Shown one piece after another: positions 21,326 to 33,188 of a stretch of DNA of 64,000 bases; the stretch's first letter is position 1; each line of letters opens with the position of its first letter. Below the pieces are notes generated by a model. The model was not told the origin of the DNA. It worked only from the letters and a program-made list of their open reading frames with translations, and searched no databases. The translations under genes and the position numbers were made by a program. Source of the stretch: Gnetum montanum (Eukaryota; Streptophyta; Gnetopsida; Gnetales; Gnetaceae); NCBI GenBank assembly GCA_015680685.1, contig MNCI01018030.1, forward strand, positions 31,401-95,400, read 5' to 3'.

Positions 21326-24112
21326 ATGGCCCCGAAATGTGGACAACAAGAAGGTCCTTCTCAAGGTGGAAGCAAATGACCTCAGAGAGGTGGAAGACAA
21401 GATCCTACTAGACAACATGCAGAATAGCAGGAACAATCATTTAGCATTCATCAAGAAGATCCTTTTACTGTACGGTCCGAGCAAGCAGAAGGAGGAGCTG
21501 CTACAGCGCTTGAATAGGGACAACAGCTCATGTTGCCCCAAGGTTGTGTTCAGGCCATCCACGAGAAGTCCACATTTTCTGCAGTGATTGCGGAATTGAA
21601 ATTTGAATCATTTTCATAGTTCACTCCTGAGGCTGTTAGGGATCACCTCAAAGGATCCTCATTCTGGCCTATCCTCTCTGAAAGTGGTTCCTGGTACCTA
21701 GGAGAGACGTACCAATTTTGGCACAATAGGGAGCAAGGAACCACTATCAATATTTGTGGTGTGATAGTTAACTTCTTCATGTAGGCCATTTCATAATTGT
21801 TAAACCTTCCGAATATAGGGCCCAGAGTTGCTCAGTTATCCACCCGTTTAGACCCCTATGTGCGAAAGGATTGGTTGGAGAAGGCTTATGGTAGAGATAA
21901 AACATTTGGTGAGCTGACGATAGAAGAGAGGATTTACTTTAAAATTGGAACATATCACCTCTTCCTCACAAAGGGCTTGAAAAGAATATCAACATACGTG
22001 GCTAGAGGATGTGCAGTGCTGATGGAAAAGGTTAACGCTAACCTACCCCATTCTATATTTAATAGAGATCCTGAGGTGATTTGAGGAACGGAAGACAGGG
22101 AATATGGAATTGCCTTTCCCTTGTCTTATCAGAAAGCTTTGTCAATGTGCTGGTATTCAGGGGTAAACCAATGATGTCCTCCACAAAGCCCAAACTACTT
22201 CATATGCTAAATTACTAAAGGCGCTAGCTCCAAGGAAAAGCACTAGCAAAGAACTGGGACTAGAACAAGAAGAAGAATAGATGGCTAAACCAATTGCAAC
22301 TCAACTTGCAAGACTCAGCCAACCTTCAAGCATGGGTCCCAGCCAACAATAGGAAGCAGGGTCTAGCACAAGCCAGAATCAACAACTGCTACAAGACTAC
22401 AGACCATCGATGAGCCATCACAAGGCCATCACTAAGATAGTTAGTTGGGGAATCCGTGATGATGCAAACCTCTTCTGCATCATCGATGATGCCATTCAAC
22501 CTACTGTTTCATTGGATCGCACAAGGGGGAAGTATTTATTCACACAAGAGGAGGGGAAAGTAGATGGTCACAACAGATCTCAGGAAACGCGACATCTTTC
22601 TAGGTGTAATTAGAAACTAGTGAAGGGGCCACTGTGGTGGTCATGCAACACCAAAATGCTATGGGAGCTATAGAAGTGGTTGTAGATCACATCAAAGAAT
22701 CCTGCAATGTACCTATTGTGCCACCAAAAGATTTCATAGGAGCACGAGATGCTCAAACATTGGCTGGAACCTCAATGACTCCTGTAGAACATGAGGATGT
22801 GCTTGATCGATTGCTCCAAATAGGGCAAGTAATGATGTCCCTATTTGACACCCCTCAGGATGTTACAGAAATTCAGTCAGACATCATTTCCACAAAGGGG
22901 AAGCTAGTCTTAATAGAAGTGAGGGTCGAGCATGCTGAAGCTGAAGTACAGAAATTGCAAGAATAGCTCGTAGCCCTACAAGCAACATAGCAAGATCCTC
23001 TGCAATTTGTTCCTACAGACCAGCTAGATAATTTTAGAACTAAGCAGCTAACTAAGCTAATAGCAGAGAATAAAAGGGTGGTTGATGAAAAAGAGAAAGT
23101 TGTTTGGGATGCCTCCGCATCACAAGCACAAACTCATGTACATCTTAAGGCACTCAATGCCTTACAAGAAGAAAATAAACAGCTTGTTGCCGACAACCTT
23201 CGGTTGATCAATGTGGAAAAGTAGAAGAACATTCTCGATGAACACTTCCATCAATTATGAGAAAAATTCATTTGGGTTAACTAAGATGTAAGTCGTTTAG
23301 CCAAAGAAAATCAAACCCTCTCAATGGAGGAGGTACACGCCATTCGTCAACGATCAGCTATTGAGATAAGTGCGTGGCAAAATGAGGCTAAATGACATGA
23401 GAAGCTAAAGGAGCACTTCTACAATCAGGTGGGGATGTACAAATAGATCCTTGAGAAGGATATCCATATGGCCAAGGCCCATATCAACACTATCAATGCT
23501 CAACACACTGACTGGTGAGCCATATTGGACACATATGCCTTTGCCCACCAAGCAAAAGTCAAGAGCCAGGACCTGAAAATTTAGGATTTAATAGAATACA
23601 TGGAGTTGGAAAATTTGAGGTATGCCAACCTTGCCATGTTAACAGCAAGGCACCTGAGGATAGAGCTTGAGCAGTAGGTAGCAACCACCCACATCAAATA
23701 TCAAGCAGAATTTGTAGACCGTAAGAAGCTATTGGAAAAATTGGAAGTTGCAAATTCTAAACTTGAGGTGGTAAAAGCTAGCTACCAAGGATAGAAAGGT
23801 GTCACAATGGACTTGGCTCAATGGCTAGCAAATTTTTAGGAGTACAAAGATAAAGCCAGAGCCTATGAGGAGGAATGATGGGTGTTCGCAGCTTGGTATG
23901 TCAAGGCCAACCAAATGTTTCTGCAACTACCCTGTCCGTGGGAAGTGCTAACTTTGTCAAATGTTGCAACATTAGCATGGATGGCACAAGACCCTTAGAC
24001 CAAAGAGGAGAAGCTCTAAGCCATACTTCAACGCCATCAAGCCTCAAAACTTGGAGCACAAGACAAAGGGAAGGCACCAATGGAGGAGCCACTGCCACCA
24101 AGAACTACATGA
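21326..24112 (+). pseudogene. Element C ORF3: accessory protein with YFKI..YHL domain and coiled coil
   Basis: It spans about 928 codons from ATGGCCCCG to a TGA at 24110-24112 after PLPPRTT. The N-terminal third contains VRKDWLEKAYGRDKTFGEL and EERIYFKIGTYHLFLT; A has YFKILTYHLNLT at the same place. The middle is polar. The C-terminal half (from about 22.8 kb) is rich in Glu, Lys, Gln and Leu in heptad-like spacing, as in IISTKGKLVLIEVRVEHAE and KLLEKLEVANSKLEVVKASY, and looks like a long coiled coil. No membrane segment or fusion peptide is obvious although the position is that of Athila env-like genes. There are more than ten in-frame stops, mostly TAG, fitting C-to-T or G-to-A decay. Function unknown; a distant link to plant-mobile or ATHILA ORF1-type domains is only a guess. 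Confidence 0.65.
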
Positions 24113-24240
24113 GTTCCAAAATTTTTGTAGATGTAGAACATTTTGTGTGTTGTGTCCTAGTTTTTTTTTGTTCCACACTGTGGCATAATCCCATTTTCCC
24201 ATCTAATAATCCCATACCTATCCACTGTGTAATCACTATA

Positions 24241-24275
24241 ACTCAAGGACGAGTTTTCATTCAGTCATGGGGGTA
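24241..24275 (+). other. Polypurine tract region of element C
   Basis: TTCAGTCATGGGGGTA sits directly before the 3' LTR. The preceding bases ACTCAAGGACGAGTTTTCA are also conserved in E (minus strand, 43948-43985) and partly in A. Confidence 0.8.
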
Positions 24276-25070
24276 TGATGAGTCATCATTTAGGGTGACC
24301 ACGATATCACATACTTGATATCACGGCCCATCCCAATGTCTATAAATAAGAGATGACTTTCCTAGTTTTAGGCACTTAGATTTAGATCTTAGCTAGACTC
24401 TTGCAATTTTATCATTCCAGAGTTAGAATATTTCCCAGTGTATGCCCGCAATGTAGTGATTGTAATTGTACTGCATCCTTTATTAGAGTGTGACGTACTT
24501 GGACACGCACATGATCGACAATAAAGATTGAGATTACTTCATCACTGCAGCATTCACCTAGTTTAATTATTTAATTAATTGTTATTTACTGCTTTCCTAG
24601 TTAATTTCTCTCACCCTTAAACTCATGATAAAATGCGGAATGAGTACGACTTAATTACAAGCATTTAAGTGTGACTACTTGGTAACCCATTAGTATACCT
24701 AGGATCTAGGCTTGGTAATCCCAGTGGTAGTCATGCACGAAGTCCAAGATGTGTACAAATGATTAATGAATGGATGCTCATTGCACTTAGGCTAGTTTAG
24801 ATTCTCTTACCCTCTCTCTCCTAGATTAGTTAATATTACTTTCCATTACCTTTAGGAGTAGCATTAGATTAGAAACCACATCATACACCTCACTCTAGAC
24901 TAAACCATATGTGACAAAGCTAATACTAGTCCAGGTGGGAAGACAGTGAACTACAACCTAAGGCTAACTGTCTAGATGCCACAACTAGTTCGTCTACGGA
25001 GTTCGACCAAATTGCACATGTAATGCTCGTATTCGTATGGTTGAGTGTAGGGGTATCTCACCACTCATCA
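24276..25070 (+). repeat. 3' LTR of element C
   Basis: It runs TGATGAGTCATC to CACTCATCA, 795 bp. It has a shorter GATATC block than the 5' LTR and a TCTATAAATAAG box. Downstream (25071) the sequence returns to element B gag on the minus strand. Confidence 0.9.
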
Positions 25071-27800
25071 CCTATGAGCCTCAGTGCTCAGTTGTTGATT
25101 GCATGTGGTAGCAGCTTCAGCTAATGTGGCCATAGGAATAGTAGACAAGGGGATGGGCTTAGGGAGACCTAACACCATGCGTTCCCTCATCATTTAGTTA
25201 GCAAGGTGCTCATTTGGCCTCTCAGGCTACCACCTTGACTGCTTGGTGTTGTATGTGGAATGAGGCCTCGAGTAAGCAGGGCCTATTGCAGTGCCCACCA
25301 CCAGACCTAGCAAAGGGTCTACACATTCTAGCACCATAACAATAAAGGGTGTTTAGGTTGTAGCTGCCACAATGTACTATGGGACCCTAACCACAAAGGA
25401 TGTCATGGGTTCCCAAGGTGGTGTTCTAATGACAAAAGGTGTCCTTGGACCAGTTGATGCTGAAGAGGCCCCAATGTTATTAGAGGGCACACAAACCATA
25501 AATGGCTCTCATGTCAATCCTACATCATCATCAATGCTGATGGCATTAATGACATAGCCTATGTCACTTGCATTGAGAGGGTTTTTGTAGACCTACATTG
25601 ATTAATTTTTCGATCACATTGGACTGGTTGAATCAAGAACCAATTGGCCTTGGTCAATCATGAATTTTATGTCATCTTGTAAGGCCATGCAAAAGTCCTT
25701 ATCATGGCTAGGCAATGGATGATAATGGTAGAACCAATCCAACCTAAAGTGTTTTGGGACTGGAGGCTCATCTAGTATCACTATTGATGGGTTTCTGAGG
25801 GGTTCACAGTAGCGATCATGATGCTTGTGAGCATCTTCAGAAATTTTCTTGTACTGGATGTGCCTAGCACTAAGTAGCTAACCCAATAGTTTTGATAGCT
25901 TGATGGGCAACAATGTATACTTTGAGCAGTCCTTGCACTCAAATTTTGAACTTGGGAAAACTTTCCCTGTGGTCGTTGATGTTGTGGGTTGGTTGGTCAC
26001 TGTAGTGCCAGAGTCAATTACCTTGTTGTTGGCCAAGGCCTTGGTTGCCTTAGCCATTGGTTTTACATTGCTCAACTTGGCCTCATTGGCCACTGTTGTA
26101 ATAGTTGTTGTTGCCTTACCCTTCTCCTTGTCTTTCTTCATGTGTGCATTCTTGTAGGCCACATAATCCAGATCCTTATTGGCTTTCACCGCATCCTGAA
26201 TGCTCTTTGTTTGAACAAATGCTTGGCTCAAGGAGTGCATGGAAAGATAGTACAATTTCAACTTAATGATGTCATTTACTGTACCTTTGAAAATGGCCAA
26301 TAGATGAGTTTCTACAATAGGCTCACAGATTTTGTTAAGTGCAACACTCCATCATTGGATCAACTTTTGAACAGGCTCTAAGTGGCCCTACTTGATCTAC
26401 ATGAGTTGGTCCATAGTCACCTTAGGCTTTAAGTTGTACTTGAAGTGAGTGATGAATTGGCTAAGTAAATCCTCCAATGAAGATATGGAGGCCCTAGGGA
26501 GCATGTAGTACTAGTTTAATGCCTTGCTAGTTAAGGACATGGCAAACATAGGAATGATCGCATAAGACTAGGAATGATCGCATGAGACTATGCTTGCAAC
26601 AAAGGACACTTAGACCAAAAGGTCACTAAATGGGTGTGGGGATCCCCTTCACCATCATGTTTGATGAACTAGGGAAGTTGAACACTAAGAGGTAAGGTTA
26701 GCAATAATACAACAAGACTAATGGGATCATCTCAGTAGAAGTCCATCACTTGGACCGTTTCAGAAGAGGTGGCCTTAAGCCATTTAACCTCTTCAGTAAG
26801 TGTTTAAATGAGCTAGAATTCTTGATCCAAGCTTAGTGTTGATGAGGGTAGCTATGTTGGTTATGTAACCTATTATGTTATTGGTGTGGTCCATGGCCCC
26901 ATCATAAGCTATGCGACCATGTAGGATGTTTGTTGAGTGTACTACTATAAAGGCTATCACGCATGTTTCTATTGCATGTGTTATGCCCAAGGCATGGAGG
27001 CAAGTTCCCACCATGTGGTTATGGCTTAGAATATCATAGGAGACACCATAGAGATAGGTGGGATATACAAAAAATATCCCACATGTGGCTAGGACATTAA
27101 CACCATGTGCACCTAGGGCTAAGTTGGCATCTTGAATGTTGGCATAGAGGATCATACCAACTGTGCCGAAACCAAAAAGGGAAGGCTAACAGATTATCAT
27201 ACACCCTAATGTGTATTCACTTGATGGCTTGCCACAATGGACATTAGTCTAGGTGGTGACAAGGGAGATGTTGCTACCTCAAAGAAGTAAAATAGCTAAG
27301 ACTACAAAAGAGTGATATTAGAGGTGGATGACAAGAAAGAGATTCTTATTTTCTGAGTGAGCCTTGAATTCCTTTTGTCCATCCTGTAGGTGTTCCTCAT
27401 AGTCAACTGCTACATCATGTTCCTTTGACCCATTCAATTGGATGAGTTGATTGAGCATCCACCAAAAGGTCTCAGTGAGGGGGATTAGATTATAAGAGGT
27501 AGCAAAGTACTCCCTCCCATTCTGATGTATGAGCTCATAATCTCACTTTCCCTCTAACTCTTGGTGATCTAAGGGAATGCTTGCCTAGAGCTTTGCACAA
27601 AGGAAGTTGTATTTGTCATTATCAAGAACCATGTGCTCGAGAGATTGGTTACAGAGCTTGAGGAATTACCTTCCCATGAAGATGGACCCTTTGGTAGCTC
27701 AAGGGACGTCAATTGTGAATTCTTACTAGATAGGTCAAACAACTACTGCACCTAAGGAAAAGGTTGAAGGCTCTTTGAGATTCATGCTACTGTGGAAAGA
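25071..27800 (-). pseudogene. Element B gag region
   Basis: From about 27800 leftwards the translation begins MNLKEPSTFSLGAVVV, passes HQELEGK and TEEVK-like segments, and a larger piece near 26.8-27.2 kb. At 25878-26300 it reads MAIFKGTVNDIIKLKLYYLSM with a Lys-rich DKEKGKATT tail and FECKDCSKYTLLPIKLSKLLG. A Pro- and Thr-rich part runs to the C insertion at 25070. The placement downstream of B's 5' LTR and upstream of protease supports gag, with or without the extra ORF1 known upstream of gag in Ogre. A 22-bp direct duplication (GGAATGATCGCATRAGACTA) lies at about 26550-26592. Stops and frameshifts break it. Confidence 0.5.
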
Positions 27801-28225
27801 TGAAAAAGGTGCAACACTAGAAAGGAAGTGGTTAAGTATAATGAGTGCTGAAAATTTCTAAGTATAAAAATTCCAAAACAATAACTAAGCATAAGGATGC
27901 TACTAGAAAAAGTGTCTAACTTTGGTGCTATGCTTGCTACGCTATAGCTTGCTATGCTCCTATGCCGAGGACAAGCTACAGTCTTTCTAGCACATAGAGT
28001 TTAGGGCCCAAGTGTGGGGGATACACTTTGGCTTTTGTCCTACAGGGTTCTAGGGGAACTAACAACTAGAACCAATCTACACCAACTAGATCATAGACAA
28101 CCATAGGGGTGTCACATCTATGCTAGCTCGAAGCTAGTAATGGAGGTGAAAAGAGCACATGGAACTACCACTGAACATAGAAATGTAGAGGAAATGGCAA
28201 GGCCCTCCTTCTAGCACTAGAAAAT
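27801..28225 (-). other. Element B 5' leader with probable primer binding site
   Basis: Just inside the 5' LTR the minus strand reads TAGTGCTAGAAGGAGGGCC (28219-28201), probably a primer binding site whose first bases have decayed from TGG. The rest has no gene. It carries more AGCATAGCAAGC-type motifs like those in the LTR. Confidence 0.5.
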
Positions 28226-29930
28226 TGTAGCGACCAAAAAAATTAATGGTTAAAACACCAAGGGGTTTGTAGGCACACAACCTTGACCCTACCTCCACAC
28301 AAGGGCCTTTGCTAGGGAAATAATGGTAAAGTGCCCTAGATAGTCTTCTTGATTAAATAGGGACTTCACCAGTTGCAACTGAGGTATTGGGCACAACTCA
28401 GGTGTGGCATAGTTAGCCAAAAATGCAAGCACTAACAGTGTTCTTGGTAGTATCGATGCCAACTAGGCTTGAGCATAGTGGGATCTTTTAACATGAGAAC
28501 AATGGTGCAAGTGTGCAAAAAGTGTGTAAAATAATGAAAAAAGTGTGAATGCGATGTTGAATGTCAAAGAAAATGCTTAAAATGCAAAGGATTTTGGAAG
28601 AAAGAAAGGATGATACCACCCTAGATGGGGAGTGTAAAAATTACAAATGAGCTTTGTGGAGGTATGTGGTGGTACAGATAGGCATAGTAGCAGCATAGCC
28701 AGAGTTTTCAGGGTGTCCTAGGGTGAAGACTGATGTCCATTGCAAGGTATGTGCCTACTAAGTTGGCTACCGCGATGTCCTGTAGACTTGTGATGCTAAG
28801 TGGAACACAAAGGTGTTCCCAAGATGCTAATACACTCTAGTGTACGGGGTGTTCAAGGTTCTTTGAGTGTCAAATGATGCTCTACAATGCTAACTACTAC
28901 TTAGGTTTGCTAGCCAAATGCTTCAAATGCCCACTACTAAAATGAAATGTTCACCCCTAGAGTGTGGAATATGAGGGTATTTATAGGCTTAGGGTTAGTG
29001 CGAAGTGTAGATTGAGTGCCACATGGCAAAGGGGTAGGTGGGGCTACACTAACCTTTGCTACACTCCCAATGGAACAACTAGTACTATGCTTTGGTACAC
29101 TCCATTAGACCTCAAGAGACTACCAGACTGACTACACTACTAAAACTACATGTGCCAAGACCACAATGTACCTGTAAACAATGCAAAATAATGCAATTTG
29201 AAGGCTACAATTTGGGACTACATTCTCCCCTCTTTCAAGTGGAATCGAGCAAAGGTACAATTTTGGGACATAGGGGGAGGTGTAAAAAAAGTGTAAGTTG
29301 TTAATCTTGCTTACCGAAGGAGTGCTGGAGCTAAAATGAAGGCTTGTGCTAAGCCCTGGAAGCTTTTAAAGGTAGTTTCTTATTGCTACGCTCTGGAGCA
29401 TAGCACAATAGTTGGGCAATTATTCCAAAAAACTAAAGTCTAATGCTACTACGCTTGCTACGCTCGAGAGTGTAGTAGGATGGGATAGAGCGTAGCATGG
29501 ATACATAGAAAAATCTAACAAAAATTGCAATCCTTGGTTTTTTTACGCCAACTACACTCGAGAGTTTGACAAAAATGGTAGCTTCAAAAGTTAGATCTAC
29601 CAAATGCTTCTTCCATGTTGAGCTAGCTTGGCAACTTCTAGTTTGATACTAGTGCAGACTAGCCACTAGAGTGTTGCTATGCTTTCTACGCTAGAGAGCA
29701 TAGCAAGAGGGATGTGAGTGTAGAAAGACACTTAGAAAATTTTTGTAGCTGTTGTTTGGCACTTAGAAAATTTTGCAAATCTAGTCATGTTGCATGCTAC
29801 ATTGGCTATGCTCTAGAGCGTAGTTACAATAGTGGGATCATGGGCCAAACACTTAGAAAAAATTACCTTGAGTTGACACTTAGAAAAATTTTCCGTTGTA
29901 GTGCTATTACCCAAATTTGGTGGTGTTTCA
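28226..29930 (-). repeat. 5' LTR of element B
   Basis: On the plus strand it starts TGTAGCGACC and ends GGTGGTGTTTCA, matching 2507-4215 throughout. Element A sequence resumes after 29930 with the decayed target duplication. Confidence 0.85.
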
Positions 29931-29935
29931 AAGTC

Positions 29936-31422
29936 CACATTTCATATGATGGCTAGTAATCTTGTAGAAGTTCAATCTTACAATTGTAGATTGAAAGGGG
30001 ACTAAGAATGTGACTGTAGATCATTTGTCTCAATTATGACGGAATAATAAAGAGGAGGAGAGCCCACTCTTTGATCAATTTCCTAAAAAAATCCTCTTTA
30101 TAGGTGCAATAAATGAAGTTCTCACAAAACCAAAATGGTATGATGGAATCCTCACTTATCTTCTCACTCAAGAGATGCCATAAGATTTCAACCATAGGAA
30201 GAAACAATAGTTTCTTCATCAAGCTAAGTGCTTCATGGAAATAAATGGACATCTTTATAGGGTGTGTGCTAATGACCTAGTTCATTGGTGTGTCCCTGAT
30301 GCTAATCAACTATGCATTCTCCAGGATACTCATGAGGGTTCTTGTGCAAGCCACTATGCTAGGAGATGAATGACCATTAAGATCCTGATGACAAGGTATT
30401 ATTGGCCAACCATCTTCATGGGCGTCCACCAATTTGTCTGCTCTTGTGAATGTTATCAATGAGATGCTAGGATGATTTCTCGAATGGAGGAACCTCAATA
30501 GTGGATTCAACCACTAGAACCCTTCAACATTTGGGGCATTAACTTCATGGGTCCCATCACACCCATGTTAAATGAAAAGATGTACATAATCATCACTCTT
30601 GATTACTGCACAAAATACGAAGAAGAAATAGCTGTCATCAATTGTACATCATCTACTATTGCATAGTTTGTATAATAAGATGTTATAAATAGGTTTAGGT
30701 TAGCACGTGCAATGATTTCTAACATTGGAATCCATTTTATAGGCACTATCTTTCACAAGCTTATGCAATGCTTGGGGGTTGAACATAAACTAACACCCTA
30801 CCATCTCCAAGACAATGGTCAAGTAGAAGTTAATAACAAGAAGATCATGAAGATCTTGACAAGAACTATTAGAAAATATAGAAGAGACTAGAGCACAAAA
30901 CTCAATGATTCCATATGGGCCTACCACTCAACATGGAAACTCACAAGAGGCTACTCTCCTTATGAGATAGTGTATGAAAAATTACCAACTCTACCTATCC
31001 AATCTGAGATCCATACACTTTCAACAACTTATTACTTGGACCATGACCTTAGCCTAGCATAAAATGAAATATTAATCAACTTGAATGTGCTAGATGAAAA
31101 TTGATTGGTAGCCTTGTCCTTGAATGAAGTGCACAAGGCATTTAGCAAGCAATGACATGACCTAAGAATAAGGAAAGTCAAATTTCAACCTAAAGATAAG
31201 GTTCTCTATTGGAACCCCACACATGTACCTCAACAAACTAAGTACTAGATGTTGTGGAAAGGGCATTATATTATTTACAAAACCTTTCCTTTTGGGGCCA
31301 TGTTGATCTACAAACCTAAGAGCCCAAACGAAAAGTAGCTAGTCAATATGCAACAAGTCAAACCTTTCCATGAATCCAAGAAAGCCAGTGGAAGCAACAC
31401 CTCAACAAATGGACAACCATGA
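29936..31422 (+). pseudogene. Element A pol, second part: RNase H end and integrase
   Basis: The frame resumes with VTVDHLSQL and KWYDGILTYLL, then the integrase zinc finger (HEGSCASHYARR..CSCECY, about 30.33-30.46 kb). The core has WGINFMGPITPM (family Asp changed to Asn), YIIITLDYCTKY, SNIGIHF (family SDNG), and TPYHLQDNGQVEVNNKKI with its Glu intact. The C-terminal FQPKDKVLYWNPT and WKGHYIIYKTFPFGA follow, with a stop at 31420-31422. Several internal stops show it is inactive. It is closely related to E integrase. Confidence 0.85.
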
Positions 31423-32940
31423 TCAATTTTTTGGATCTTCTCCTTACAACTTAGTCATGGGGGAGATGGCCATCCACGCTAACCATTATAATGGCTTCTT
31501 AGTTTTTCATCATTTTATTTTTCACATTTTTTGTTTTACAGTTTATTATTTTTCAAAATTTTTGTTTTACAACATCATTAATACATTTTATCTTTCTTAA
31601 ACATTTTACAATTTCTTTTGTATTTTTTTTCCTTATTTTAGTGTGAATTTTTTCTTGTTCTCTAATAATATTACTTTATTACCAATAGGACATAATGATG
31701 CTATAGTTGGTTACTAATCGTGGTTTGTACCTAATGTTTTTGATTGCTAATGTCTAGTTTTTATTTTTGAATTTTGATGACTAATAACTAAGAAAAAAGT
31801 TTCTTTTTCATGGAATAGGTAGTGAGTCCATGTCATCTACCCATCCACAAACTCTATGGTTTTCCTTGTTTAGGAAACATGAGGTCCCTTTTCATTACTA
31901 AAACCTTAATGAACTTGTGACCTTGGTAGTTTCCAAACTTGGAAAGGATTCAAAGGTTTGAAGAGGGTGTGAAGTCAAGGGGATTCAAAGCTCTTTTTAC
32001 CTTCTACCATCTTAAGCACAAGTGTGTTTTTTGTGGATTTATTACTATTTTTTGTTAATCAATAATAGGAAGTTGAATAAGTCTTTTCATGGTGTGTTTC
32101 CCATCCAAAAAAAACAATGATGAAAATTCAAAACACATCCCTTAGACAAAATAAATGGGCTACAAGAACTAGTTATGAGATTAGAAAGATATGTTACCCA
32201 TGCCTGAAGGTCCCTTTTAACTAACATTCTTTCTCACTTCCTACTTCTCTTTTCTTCTTAAAGAAGAAATGAAGGTTGTCTACGGGAGCATTCTTGTACC
32301 CAAGGAGGAGGATTGGTCTTAGAGTGGTAATAATAAGTCACTGAACATGGTTGTTTTTGGTTTGGACTAAAGTTGGACTCTATCAGGTCATTTAACCATG
32401 AATTCCGCAAGGGACTTCATGTGACCAAGATCGGGAAATCCACTCCACCCTCTCTATGATCCATCAATTCTTCCATAACTTACTGCACTACAAGTTATCT
32501 ATGTTTTCACCCAATGTCTTAGTTTGACATATTACAATTCTTAAATAGATTCTCCAGGTTTGGTCCTTAACTTTTTGTAACCATCAATCAACTATGGAAC
32601 CCACAAACTCCTTATTTGAGGTTATGCAAGGGCAAAAAAGGGCATGTACCACTATGGGGAGGACCCACTTGCATATCTTGTCATTTGGTTAGTTCAGCTC
32701 CTTACTCCTAGACATTGATTCCATCAAATCTTTCATGCACTCCACTGTGCATCCAACTATGTGCTCCTTAAGGTATTTTTCTTCATCAAATCTCATTCTT
32801 CAACCATTTCTCAATTTTCTGAACTTCAAAAGCCTCTTCTAATATTGTCATCATGTTTATGGATTTTCAAGCTTCCAGTTGATCCTAATTTCATGCAAAA
32901 ACTTCTTATTTTCTATTATTTTTAACAAAGTCAATGGTGA
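31423..32940 (+). other. Element A spacer between pol and the internal promoter
   Basis: Noncoding. A polypurine-like TTAGTCATGGGGGA lies at 31451-31464. A T-rich stretch follows at 31490-31690. The segment near 32100 matches the place in E where a single-N duplication occurs. Confidence 0.6.
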
Positions 32941-32944
32941 TTAA

Positions 32945-33045
32945 CAACTATGTCGAATAGGCCCAATTGACATGGCCAACTGTGTTGACTTGGCCCTATT
33001 GATTGGGTCCATTCAACACAACCCAAAAATTATATAAATACAGCC
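32945..33045 (+). promoter_or_regulatory. Internal U3-like promoter of element A
   Basis: Iterated motifs TGTCGAATAGGCCC, TTGACATGGCC and GTTGACTTGGCCC are followed by TTATATAAATAC at 33030-33041. The A 3' LTR U3 has ATGGGCCTTGTTGACTAGGC and CTGTCGACATAG before its CTATAAACAC box. ORF3 starts about 450 bp downstream, across a leader intron. Confidence 0.6.
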
Positions 33046-33188
33046 CAACACTTTGAAATTTTTTATTAATTGCTTCAAAATGGAAGGGGATTTTTTGCAA
33101 TTATTTAGATCCCAAAACCTTCTAAAGCCCATAACTTTCACATTGTTTGTCTAAATCACTCCGTTCTTTGATCCTATAGCTACCGAAG

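Larger units (their letters stand above)
16942..25070 (+). mobile_element. Element C: non-autonomous Athila-like retrotransposon with gag and ORF3 but no pol
   Basis: LTRs lie at 16942-17769 and 24276-25070, both TGATGAGTCATC..ACTCATCA, with an Asp-type primer binding site and a polypurine tract. The 6.5 kb interior holds a gag remnant, a T-rich spacer, an internal U3-like promoter, a leader intron and ORF3. No RT, RNase H or integrase motif is found. The spacer matches what follows the end of pol in A (GATAGTGAGCCC versus GGTAGTGAGTCC), so pol is missing as a block. Flanks CATGT and CCTAT do not match, so the target duplication is lost or the ends have changed. Confidence 0.85.
2507..29930 (-). 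mobile_element. Element B: Ogre/Tat-like Ty3/gypsy retrotransposon, nested in A and hosting C
   Basis: Two LTRs of about 1.7 kb bound it (2507-4215 and 28226-29930). On the minus strand the order is 5' LTR, gag (27.8-25.1 kb), insertion C, protease (16.9-15.9 kb), a very long interval to the RT, then RT-RNase H-integrase (9.8-6.3 kb) and 3' LTR. Without C it is about 19.3 kb, in the range of Ogre elements. Flanking GAGCC (2502-2506) and AAGTC (29931-29935) are compatible with one 5-bp target duplication GAGTC that decayed by transitions; rejoining A across it restores the sequence seen in E. Confidence 0.85.

Noticed and set aside
21797-22966. Separate short genes at 21797-22084 and 22634-22966
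   Set aside because: They are pieces of one ORF3 reading frame broken by stops; A and E show the same order in one gene.
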